Assembly: GCA_000961805.1 (NCBI GenBank)
Contig: LADV01000037.1
Location: 1-44,457 of the forward strand
Source: Peptococcaceae bacterium BRH_c23
Lineage (GTDB): Bacteria > Bacillota_B > Desulfitobacteriia > Desulfitobacteriales > Desulfitobacteriaceae
Length of the DNA stretch: 44,457 nucleotides
Reading direction: 5' to 3'
Shown: piece by piece, positions 16,272 through 24,197 of the stretch
Layout: every line of letters starts with the position of its first letter
Numbering within the stretch: the first letter of the stretch is position 1
Program-made: the position numbers and the translations under genes
The notes under the pieces: generated by a model
Databases searched by the model: none
The model's input: only the letters and a program-made list of their open reading frames with translations
What the model was told of the DNA's origin: nothing

Positions 16272-16983
16272 ACTGGATTTTTGAGAAAAGAGTTGGTGTG
16301 ATGCAGTTCCTCTCGCCTTTGGCGTTGGTCTTTTTACTGACGATTCCTGTTATCATTCTATTTTATTTATTAAAGCAAAAGAAACAACAGCAAATGGTGA
16401 GTAGTACATTACTCTGGCAAAAGGCTTTAGCGGATACTATTTCGCAAACTCCTTGGCAGAAACTACGCCGCAACCTGCTTTTATTCATACAGCTTCTGCT
16501 GGCTTTGCTCTTGGTCTTGGCTTTAACTCGCCCCTTTTTGGAGCGTGATCAACAGGCCGGTGCTAGTTTCATTCTCCTTGTGGACACCTCGGCAAGTATG
16601 TTGACCAAGGAGGAGGGGGGAACCCGGATGGACTTGGCCAAAGCCGAGGCTGAAAAACTGATTAAGGCGCAGAGTAGCGGAACCAAGTTTACGTTAATTG
16701 GCGTAGGTCCGGTTCCGGAAATACTGTCTAATCAAAGTGATCAGCACGAAGTTTTGGACGCATTACAGGGCATGCAGCCGGGTTATCAGGAAGCCAATCT
16801 TGATAATACACTGTCGTTGGTTTCTGCACTTCTAGAAAAAGGAACCATGGCTCCGGTGATTTTTTATAGTGACGGAGGAGTTAGTTCGCCAGAAGGGCCT
16901 GTGGGAGTGAAGGAATTCCAATATCGGCGGATTGGTACCCGGGAGGATAATCTGGCGATTGGAGCTTTTTCCTGGCGTGAAGG
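16179..16983 (+). repeat. Duplicated block (partner of 23994-24883)
   Basis: The DUF58 tail and the first 227 codons of the vWA gene are repeated at 23994-24883. By eye, bases 16376-16500 and 24276-24400 are identical and the following 480 bases differ at about 28 positions. The first 78 bases of the vWA gene differ at about 12, and the spacer between DUF58 and vWA is 26 versus about 110 bases. The homology ends abruptly at about 16982, after CCTGGCGTGA. Confidence 0.92.
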
Positions 16984-17017
16984 TCAATCTGATATGGAGG
17001 GCAGTGTTATTAAATGA
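16301..17017 (+). CDS. C-terminally truncated BatA-like vWA protein (copy 1)
   Basis: The ATG at 16301 gives 238 residues. The BatA-type N-terminus has two membrane helices (LALVFLLTIPVIILFYLL and LLLFIQLLLALLLVLALT). A nearly whole vWA domain follows, with MIDAS LVDTSASM near 91-98 and FYSDGG near 188. It then departs from the intact copy at 24198 after FSWR. Its last 12 residues (EGQSDMEGSVIK) come from foreign sequence that carries the ribosome site of the next gene. Its TGA overlaps the subtilisin ATG. The intact version has about 370 more residues and a final membrane helix. It may be a relic or a short functional vWA anchor. Confidence 0.78.
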   Translation: MQFLSPLALVFLLTIPVIILFYLLKQKKQQQMVSSTLLWQKALADTISQTPWQKLRRNLLLFIQLLLALLLVLALTRPFLERDQQAGASFILLVDTSASMLTKEEGGTRMDLAKAEAEKLIKAQSSGTKFTLIGVGPVPEILSNQSDQHEVLDALQGMQPGYQEANLDNTLSLVSALLEKGTMAPVIFYSDGGVSSPEGPVGVKEFQYRRIGTREDNLAIGAFSWREGQSDMEGSVIK

Positions 17018-19179
17018 AAAATCGGTTAATCATTTTTGTATTAGTTCTAATCACATTGACATTTCCAATACGGAATACCGCTGCTTCTTCACTACCCATA
17101 AGTCCTAGAGAAGCAGAAGAGTGGGGACTACAGGCAGTAGAAGCCCCAAAAGTTTGGTCAATGGGGATTACTGGCAAAGGTATCAATGTTGCTGTCGTTG
17201 ATACTGGCGTGAATGCTAGTATCGGTGATCTCAAGGGGAATTTAATCCTTGGTTATAATGCTCTCACCAAAGGGACAAGCTTTGTTGATACCGTTGATGA
17301 CAATGGACACGGAACACAAGTTGCAAGCCTTATTGCAGGAAACGGTCAGGGACTTGGACTTTTCGGAGTCGCACCTGAAGCAAAGATTTTACCAGTAAAG
17401 GTGTTTGATAGTTCTGGTAATGGCGAAGTTCAAAGTGTACAGTCTGGGATCCGCTGGGCGGCAGATCACGGAGCAAAAATTATCAATTTAAGTATGGGTA
17501 GTTCGACATTAGATGCTCCGCTTCAAGAGGCAGTTAAATATGCTCAAGCTAAAGACTGTCTTATCGTAGCCGCGGCTGGCAATCACTTATATACAGAAGA
17601 GCCTAATATTTTATATCCTGCATCTTTACCTGGAGTCGTAGCCGTTGGGGCAATGACTAAAAATTATAAAATAGCCTCTTTTTCAAAGACTGGATCAAAT
17701 CTCGATTTTATCGCTCCAGGAACGGATATTTTAACAGATGTCGTTGGAATTTCCGGTGTAAACAAACTTATTTTAGACGAAGGTACATCTATGGCAGCCC
17801 CGTTTGTGTCTGGAGTGGCGGCTCTGATCTGGAGTGCTCACCCTGACTGGTCCGCACAGCAAGTTGCATCTAATATTAAACAATCCGCTCAGAGACTCGA
17901 CGTATCCGGGCGTTCTTCACAATTCGGATTTGGGTTACCCAATGCTTATAGAGCTGTAAAAATTGCAGATCTACAAACCCTGACTGACCCTGAAATAATT
18001 GACTTTGCTGGCGCTCTTATTAAAGATACTTCAAGCGGAGCCTCTTTATTGGTTTCTCCTTTGACTTGGAACAGTACCGGTAGTGTAAACTTACAACCTG
18101 CTGATGTTCCCGCTCCGTTTCCATCTGGAATTATCCCTGGCTCAGAAATGGTGCGTGTTTCCTGGGAGACATCGGAAATACCCCATAAAATCCTTTCTTT
18201 GTCTATCCCAGTAACGGAACACTCAACACTGGCTAACTATCTTTTTCGGTGGAACGGTTCTCGATGGATACGCGTGGCGGGAGGAGTTACTGGAAGCATG
18301 CTTAAGGTCGGCATCTTTGAGCAAGGTATTTACCGGATCGGACAGATGCCTTTGACCACGTCTCTCCATTTAAATGGGGATGACCGGATCGCGACTGCTA
18401 TTCAAGTAGCTGATTCCGCTTATCCCACGGGAGCTGACACAGTAATTTTAGCGCGAGCAGATGATTATTCGGATGCTTTAGCCGGTGTTCCTCTCGCTTA
18501 TAAATACTCAGCGCCGATATTATTGACCTATCCTGATTCTTTGGATTCGAGAGTTATGGCAGCGATTCAGCATCTTTCCCCTAAATCTATCTATTTACTT
18601 GGTGGAACAGGAGCCATTTCTTCTGGGATTGAATTAGATTTATCTCAGATAAGCTCTGTCTATCGTTTAGCTGGAGCAAACCGATATGCTACAGCTGCTC
18701 AAATAGCACTAACTTTAGGAACAATAGGCAAGGCTGTTATAGTTAGTGGAGAGAATTTTCCAGATGCCTTATCAATTGCGTCTATTGCAGCCGAACGAGG
18801 AGAACCGATTCTGTTAACGGATAATGATGATTCAGTTCCTTTAGAAACCCTAAATGCTCTCAACACCTTATGGGTTACGGATACCCTTGTGGTTGGAGGG
18901 AGCGCAGTTGTTTCTAGTGCTGCCTTAGAACAATTGCCCGGGCCAGTACGTTTAGCGGGTGTTGACCGATACGCTACAAACCAAATGGTGATTGACGCTT
19001 TCCCATCGGCTGGAAAATTAATTACTGTTGCTTCCGGCGAAGATTTTCCTGATGCCCTGACAGGTAGCGTTTTGGCCACAGTCAATAATTCGATTCTCTA
19101 TTTAATAAACACGGGAACATCTATGCCTTCAGGTGCAATTATGATTGGTCGGGATCCAGGCGCCGATCGGAACGAGTAA
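17014..19179 (+). CDS. Secreted subtilisin-like protease with CWB2 cell-wall-binding repeats
   Basis: The 721-residue protein has a signal peptide (residues 1-25). An S8 domain follows with the full triad: Asp63 in VVDTGVN, His99 in DNGHGTQVA and Ser259 in GTSMAAP, with oxyanion Asn190 in AAAGN. A beta-type linker leads to CWB2 repeats from about 452 to the end (DDRIATAIQVAD, ANRYATAAQIA, VDRYATNQMVI starts). CWB2 anchors proteins to secondary wall polymers of the S-layer. The third repeat stops early (GRDPGADRNE) without the usual VVGG strand. There is no clear propeptide. GGAGGG at 16996-17001 is the ribosome site; the ATG overlaps the truncated vWA stop. The gene is cargo inside the duplicated operon. 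Confidence 0.92.
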   Translation: MKNRLIIFVLVLITLTFPIRNTAASSLPISPREAEEWGLQAVEAPKVWSMGITGKGINVAVVDTGVNASIGDLKGNLILGYNALTKGTSFVDTVDDNGHGTQVASLIAGNGQGLGLFGVAPEAKILPVKVFDSSGNGEVQSVQSGIRWAADHGAKIINLSMGSSTLDAPLQEAVKYAQAKDCLIVAAAGNHLYTEEPNILYPASLPGVVAVGAMTKNYKIASFSKTGSNLDFIAPGTDILTDVVGISGVNKLILDEGTSMAAPFVSGVAALIWSAHPDWSAQQVASNIKQSAQRLDVSGRSSQFGFGLPNAYRAVKIADLQTLTDPEIIDFAGALIKDTSSGASLLVSPLTWNSTGSVNLQPADVPAPFPSGIIPGSEMVRVSWETSEIPHKILSLSIPVTEHSTLANYLFRWNGSRWIRVAGGVTGSMLKVGIFEQGIYRIGQMPLTTSLHLNGDDRIATAIQVADSAYPTGADTVILARADDYSDALAGVPLAYKYSAPILLTYPDSLDSRVMAAIQHLSPKSIYLLGGTGAISSGIELDLSQISSVYRLAGANRYATAAQIALTLGTIGKAVIVSGENFPDALSIASIAAERGEPILLTDNDDSVPLETLNALNTLWVTDTLVVGGSAVVSSAALEQLPGPVRLAGVDRYATNQMVIDAFPSAGKLITVASGEDFPDALTGSVLATVNNSILYLINTGTSMPSGAIMIGRDPGADRNE

Positions 19180-19351
19180 AACATTCAGTACTATTTATCA
19201 AATAATCAATAAAGATGACTGATAATCGCGAAAACCTATTATAATTTCAAGATATATGATTATATAAGAGTTGGGAAAATAGTTAAATAATAGGAAAGGA
19301 GTTAATTATATTCAAATTATTAAAATTATGTAAATTAAGAAGTGTGTATGA
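19180..19351. other. AT-rich spacer before the secreted cargo protein
   Basis: AT-rich and gene-free. AGGAAAGGAG at about 19290-19299 is a good ribosome-like site but is followed by no ATG-started frame longer than a few codons. The actual gene at 19352 has only a weak site, so a leader peptide or alternate start is possible. Confidence 0.3.
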
Positions 19352-20134
19352 ATGAAATCTAAATTATTTAAAAAGCTCTTGAGTATGTTTCTTGTAGGTA
19401 TTTTTATTTTAGCTACCGGCATCCCGGCAAGCGCCCAGGTAAAGACAGAAACAACCCCAAATAAAGCCGAAGTTGTTTATACGGATGAAAATAATGGCAA
19501 TCAAGTAGTAGCAGGTACTAAAGATAATGGTGAGAAAGTATATGTAATAGTAGCTAAAGGACAAAAAATTAACGATCTTTCCGATGAAACAAAACTTAAG
19601 GATCTAGCTAGTAAAAGTGTTAATAAGGAAGTAATCGGAGAAAGATGGTATTTAGCATTTGCTGATGATTTAGAACAAGCTAAAGACATAGCTAAAAAAG
19701 ATGCGTCACCCCCCAAAAATACTATAAGAAATTATTCTGTCCAAGCATCTTATTTCTGGGGACACGGAAGTTATGTTGAGAGTTATTGGGACTCTTCAAC
19801 TGGATGGGGTAAACATGTTAAACTTGTTCCAGTTGACCGTACATTTGTACAAGATACAGGACTTGCTGTATGTGCATTACTTGGGGCTGCTCTTGTTGCT
19901 ACTGGCGTTATGACTGCTTTTGCAGCTGCTGTTGTTTGTGGCGGTATTGCATATACAATAGTTTACAGACTTTGGTCAGAAGGAAATTCCGATGGTTCTT
20001 TTGATTTCTATTCACCTGATTCTCTAAGAAATGATCATAATCCAGTCTATAATGGAGATTATCTTGGTCGATTTAAAACAGGTATGGGGAATTGGCTTGA
20101 CATCTATTGGCCTGGAATTTGGTATTCTATTTAG
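19352..20134 (+). CDS. Secreted 260-residue protein with Ala/Gly-rich hydrophobic segment (bacteriocin-like architecture)
   Basis: A clear signal peptide (MKSKLFKKLL... ending ASAQV, about 29 residues) is followed by a charged region of about 110 residues (KAEVVYTDENNGN..., DDLEQAKDIAKKDASPP). It resembles a propeptide. The remaining part starts near SVQASYFWGHGSYVESYW. It includes a strongly hydrophobic Ala/Gly segment at about 169-200 (VCALLGAALVATGVMTAF, then AAAVVCGGIAYTIVY). It ends in an aromatic tail (NWLDIYWPGIWYSI). I recognise no family. The charged pro-region plus small-residue hydrophobic helix plus aromatic C-terminus recalls large secreted bacteriocin precursors. The downstream two-helix protein could be an immunity partner. 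That reading is inference. Confidence 0.6.
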   Translation: MKSKLFKKLLSMFLVGIFILATGIPASAQVKTETTPNKAEVVYTDENNGNQVVAGTKDNGEKVYVIVAKGQKINDLSDETKLKDLASKSVNKEVIGERWYLAFADDLEQAKDIAKKDASPPKNTIRNYSVQASYFWGHGSYVESYWDSSTGWGKHVKLVPVDRTFVQDTGLAVCALLGAALVATGVMTAFAAAVVCGGIAYTIVYRLWSEGNSDGSFDFYSPDSLRNDHNPVYNGDYLGRFKTGMGNWLDIYWPGIWYSI

Positions 20135-20153
20135 ATGAATATTTCGGTGTGGC

Positions 20154-20451
20154 AGAGCCATCAATACGCTCTGGACCGAGCCACTGTCACTCTGAAAATG
20201 ATCCACATGTTGCTGATTAAAACACTTTGTTAAATAGCAGTTAACAGTCAACCCCGTCAACCCCATAGTATAACTTCACATGGGGCCTGAGGATGCTACC
20301 CTAAAAAGGGGATGGGGCTTACCCAAGAGGAATACATCATAGGAGCCTCATCCCTCGACCCATTGAAGCATCCGAAGTAGGGTCCCATGTCAAGTCTGCC
20401 CCAGACTCAGCTTGCGTGAGGGTGGCTCAACCTTAACCTATTGATGGCTCT
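20154..20451. mobile_element. Small inverted-repeat-bounded non-coding element (MITE or decayed IS)
   Basis: AGAGCCATCAATA at 20154-20166 is an exact reverse complement of TATTGATGGCTCT at 20439-20451. The 298-base interval between them has no open gene, is more GC-rich than its flanks and contains repeated GGGGAT/GGGGCT words. It sits between the two cargo genes. No transposase fragment was identified, so it is best called a MITE-like element or a remnant of an IS end pair. Confidence 0.45.
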
Positions 20452-20506
20452 AACAGAGCATATTATTCAATTTAGATGTATATTTTAAAAAATTTGGAGT
20501 GAAAAA

Positions 20507-20707
20507 ATGCGTATTTTTATTAAAATACTACCTCTTTTTATTTTACCAATTTTGATTTTTATTTCAGAAACAGTATTTAAAGAATATCTTCTTAACATAG
20601 TTTCAACACCCAACGACATGTATCTTATTATTTTAATAGCTATTGCTTCTTACATGATAGGTTTAGGAGTAGCTTATTTATGTTTAAAAGTAGATAAAAA
20701 ATTCTAA
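20507..20707 (+). CDS. Small two-helix membrane protein (hypothetical, possible immunity protein)
   Basis: TTGGAGTG lies seven bases before the ATG. The 66-residue product is almost wholly two membrane helices (IKILPLFILPILIFISE near 4-20 and YLIILIAIASYMIGLGVAYL near 39-58). A short polar link separates them and the tail is basic (KVDKKF). Small two-helix proteins next to secreted hydrophobic peptides are often bacteriocin immunity proteins, which is inference here. The base composition is very AT-rich, as in the upstream secreted gene and unlike the MoxR operon. That fits transferred cargo. Confidence 0.5.
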   Translation: MRIFIKILPLFILPILIFISETVFKEYLLNIVSTPNDMYLIILIAIASYMIGLGVAYLCLKVDKKF

Positions 20708-21259
20708 AGAAGTTTAATTAACGCAGTTTTGATCCCAACTTCGATTCAATCGTGTAGGAGGCCATCCATTATTTGGTTGGCCGACCTCCCATACCACCTG
20801 CGTAACTTTCAGTACGTAGCGGTTCCTCAGTTCACGTTTGTAACTTGTCGATAATACTCTGAAAAGAACTGGAATCTAGGTACCTTAATAACATTGTCCG
20901 TTAGGGATTTATATATGAAAGAGCTATTGGATGTTCTCCATTACTCTTTCTTGTGGGGGTGTCGCCAACATTTCCGAAAAACCCATGCTAAGATAATATG
21001 TGGAATAAAATTATGAATTTTAACCACGTTAAGCCGTTATTATCCATAAATATGTACCTAAAACGGTTACATGCCAGCATTCTGATATGTTGTTATTGGG
21101 AGAAGTTTTGATACTTAAAAATAGCAAAAATCCATTGTTCTAAAGCTTTTATATTAAGGAACCAAAAACGATCATTTTTGACAATAAGCCGAACTTTCCC
21201 TTTAGCGTTGGTAAAGTCGACTTATTGTTACCATATAATGTCTTAGCGAGGGTTTCACG
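20708..21259. other. Gene-free, decayed sequence
   Basis: No gene is seen. At 20756-20790 there is an imperfect hairpin (GGAGGCCATCC / GGTTGGCCGACCTCC) that could terminate the small membrane-protein gene, though no T-run follows. The rest is AT-rich and full of stops in all frames. Confidence 0.35.
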
Positions 21260-21590
21260 TCATTTGGTTGGCCCTACCCCTTTATAGCTTAAATTGTATT
21301 CAATGATAACTTGATAAACATCTGATCCTAAAGATGTAAGCATAATTCGTCTTAAACGGTTTCAGTTGGAAGATACCGTGGAATAGCTAAATTAAATGGA
21401 ATCAAAGTATGAACTTGATCTAGAGTAACCTCTTTTTCAATATTAGGGCCTAAATTTTCAACCTTCAGCATACTCGTGCCGTTAGCTTGTTGATAGGTAT
21501 CAGTTTTATTTTGTGTGGTTTTATAACCAAATATTGTTCATTCACTAAGTTGATTAGTTCCCCAAAATCTTTACCTCGATTGGCAATAGC
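21260..21590 (-). pseudogene. Decayed DUF4367-type (anti-sigma-factor-like) gene
   Basis: The minus strand reads in three pieces. First comes ANRGKDFGELINLVNEQ, then a shifted frame from about 21537 down to 21352 containing FGYKTTQNKTDTYQQANGTS, MLKVENL and PFNLAIPRYLPTETV before a stop. A third frame then carries LTSLGSDVYQVIIEYNLSYKG. The 'PF.lkiP.yLPtg' block followed by a beta strand of the type 'vyQv.leY' is typical of DUF4367 domains in membrane anti-sigma factors. At least two frameshifts make it non-functional. The N-terminal part is lost. Confidence 0.42.
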
Positions 21591-21806
21591 ACTTATCTAA
21601 AACACCTATAAATTGTTTAATACTTACGTTAAAGCCCGCACAAAATCATCCAAAATGATATTTTCTATGCCCCCTGTCGCCAAACTATAAAGTTAATATG
21701 GCAATTGATTAAATTAAATAATACTGCCCCCTTACCTGATTCGGAAGCGAAAGGAAGGTTATAACGATGTTAAATAAAAATTCTATAAAAACGGTCAAAA
21801 GCCCAC

Positions 21807-22025
21807 GAATTAATCGGCAATCAGCTCACTTACTTTTTCAAAAATGGAAAAGTGAAAGTTGAAGGGACTTACGAAAACGAGCTAATGATAGGTGAATGGA
21901 AGCCCTATCAGGAAACGGGTTAGTTGTGGCAAGTTGGAAATTTTGAGAATGGCAAGAAAAATGGAATTTGGATAAGGTACGATAAGAATAACCAATTGGA
22001 ATATAAAAAAGAATTTGAACCCTAA
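21807..22025 (+). pseudogene. Decayed MORN-variant repeat protein
   Basis: In one frame the plus strand reads ELIGNQLTYFFKNGKVKVEG, then TYENELMIGEWK, a TAG stop, then LWQVGNFENGKKNGIWIRYD and KNNQLEYKKEFEP before TAA. 'YY.NGk...eG.y.ng...G.W..Y' is the signature of MORN-variant repeats (PF07661 type). The internal stop and missing start indicate a relic, about three repeats long. Confidence 0.5.
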
Positions 22026-22057
22026 TAATCGTGTTCATTGGTCAACAGTACATAATT

Positions 22058-22100
22058 AAATAAGGCTAGATGCATCTATATGCATCTAGCCTTATTTCTA
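22058..22100 (+). terminator. Perfect 17-bp hairpin with T-rich tail
   Basis: Positions 22058-22074 (AAATAAGGCTAGATGCA) and 22081-22097 are perfect reverse complements around a six-base loop, ending in TTATTT. It closes the cargo segment just before operon copy 2 resumes at about 22117. It can act in both directions. Confidence 0.8.
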
Positions 22101-22116
22101 CAGAAACTGAAAATTT

Positions 22117-23993
22117 ATGCTGGAAAAGAAGGTATTTATTGGATTCTGGGAGAATAGTGAATTTAGGGGGCAAAAAGGTGGAAAGAGAATTTTTTATTAA
22201 AGGATTACGAGGAGCTGAGATGTTGTCAAAACTAAGGAACTGGATACTTCTAATCGTAGCTGTGTTTGTACTTCTATCGTCTGTGGGTATCGGCAAAAGC
22301 TGTTTTGGCTGCTCCAGAGGATGAAGATCAAAATCCAGCCATCATAATTAAAGCAAAGGGGATCTACGGAAACTACACAAAACAAGGTGTATGGCTTCCT
22401 CTTCAAGTTGAAGTGACGAACCAGGGAACGGACCTTCAAGGAGAGTTGAGAGTTACGCCGAATGAAAATAACCTTGAACTTAACACCATGGACTATGTTA
22501 GCAGTGCAGTTCTTCCTCAGGGATCGACGAAGGGCTTCAATTATTATATTCCCGGTGCTTTCACTAGTGTGCTGATTGAGTTGGTTAGTGGGGATAAAGT
22601 CCTTGCTAAGCAGACTGTCAAATTTGCTATTCCGAGTAACAATGAGCTGATCATTGGTTTGCTAGATCGTTCGGAGGAAGGATTAAACTCTTTGAATGGG
22701 CTAAAGCAAGCAAGTTGGATGGGACCCATTTTAGCGACAGTTAAAAATGAAAATCTGCCGGAGAAGGCGGAGCAGCTTAATTTTTTTGATGTGCTGCTTA
22801 TTAATGATGTTAATTTGAAACTTACAAAGGAACAATCAACTGCCTTAACTCACTGGGTGAGTCGGGGAGGGACCTTAGTAGTGGGCGGAGTTTCAGGCTG
22901 GCATAAGGTGCTCCCGAATATGCCGCCGGAACTTCAGGAAGTCACGGTTTCCGGAGTTGATACTATTACGCTGAGTGCTCTCCCATGTAACTTAAGTGAA
23001 CCGATCAGTGAAGCTATATCGGGTCCCGTACGTATAGCTAATCTCCAAAGTTCGAAAGGTAAGCCGCTTTTTTCTGAACAAGGAAAACCTCTAGGCATAA
23101 AGTATTCGTTGGGGGAAGGCGAGGTTTTATACCTGGCTTTTGATCCTGCTATAGAACCTATGTCCAACTGGACAGGGAGCAAGGTCCTGTGGATGGACCT
23201 CTTGGTCGATAAGAAGTATGATTTTGCGAATAGCTCAGGAGCTGTTCAGTTGGGCGGTACTTTGTTCAAAGGGCAATCCGATAATTCATACGGCATGGCG
23301 AATGCCTTGGGGAATATTGAGGACAAGGCTCTTCCTTCCCTGCAGACTATGGCCTGGATGATCGGGCCTTATCTTTTATTAGCGGGTCTGTTCAACTATT
23401 TACTCCTTAAGAAATTGGACAAACGGGAATTGACTTGGATCATCGTACCTGCCTTGTCAATTTTATTTGTTCTCTTGATTTATTTCACATCGTTTAAAAC
23501 CCGCCCAGCGGAAATAATTGCTCACCAGATTAATGTTGTTGAGATGATGTCAGGAAATTCTTTGGCTAAAATTACAGCGGTTACAGGCATATTTGCCCCA
23601 ACCCATGCCAGGTATCATCTTGAATTGCCAGGCAACCATCTCGTCAGGGCTTTGCCCAACCTCGATGGAGGAAAGAGAGTTGACACTGGGACAAATCAAA
23701 GACCAAACGCTATGATCCGTGTCGAACAAACCCCTGGAAAAACGAATTTAGACTTCTTTCAAATGCGTTCATGGGTTATGAGAGGGTTTTCTTCGGTTTG
23801 AAGATGCTTCCGTAACCAGGTCCATCAGCGGGGAAATCTCTTTCAAAGACAATAAGTGGCTGGCAACGATCACAAATGGTACTCAGTACAATTTTACAGA
23901 CGGTGTGATCGTCTCTTCCCCTAATTGGTTTATGAAAATCGGTGCACTCAACGCAGGGGAGAAAATTCAGACGGAAATTAATTTTAACACGAA
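22117..23993 (+). repeat. Duplicated block (partner of 7884-9767)
   Basis: The leader and the first 592 codons of the large exported protein are repeated here. Sampled stretches agree at roughly 90% by eye, less than the vWA block further on. Homology to that gene ends at about 23993 (after ACGAA), where DUF58 sequence begins. Confidence 0.92.
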
Positions 23994-24087
23994 AAGTAGA
24001 GAGATTTCTTACCATATGGTGGGGTCGGATGACAATTTGGAAGATATACTGTTGCGGTCGTTACGGGGGGCTGAGGTTCTCATATAA
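22220..24087 (+). pseudogene. Frameshifted copy of the large exported protein fused to the DUF58 tail
   Basis: The copy starts at ATG 22220 with MLSKLRNWILL as in the gene at 7990. A one-base deletion near 22289 (GTGGGTATCG versus GTAGGTCTATCG) breaks the signal peptide. A one-base insertion near 23799 (CGGTTTGAAG versus CGGTTGAAG) creates a stop. At about 23993 the sequence switches from codon ~592 of that gene to codon ~268 of DUF58 (INFNTK joined to SREISYHMVGSDD). The join keeps both frames, so the fusion may once have been translated. Relative to copy 1 about 6.4 kb is deleted: the exported protein's end, both ABC genes, the coiled-coil gene, moxR and most of DUF58. Confidence 0.88.
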
Positions 24088-24197
24088 CGGAACCCACTTG
24101 AAAATTCTTCTACTCCAGACATTTCAAATTTATTAAATTTTAAAATCTTATCGTTCCTTACTGTAGAAGGTGAAGAAATTAGAAAAGAGTTGGTGTG

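Noticed and set aside
20149..20460. Intact insertion sequence with transposase
   Set aside because: Only an inverted repeat pair is visible; no transposase-like reading frame was found inside on either strand.
19352..20707. Confident bacteriocin plus immunity call
   Set aside because: Only architecture supports it (signal, pro-region, hydrophobic Ala/Gly segment, small two-helix neighbour); no family motif was recognised, so both genes are listed as hypothetical.
22266..23801. Intact 511-residue exported protein in operon copy 2
   Set aside because: Alignment with the gene at 7990 shows this frame starts after a one-base deletion in the signal-peptide region and ends at a one-base insertion, so it is part of a pseudogene.
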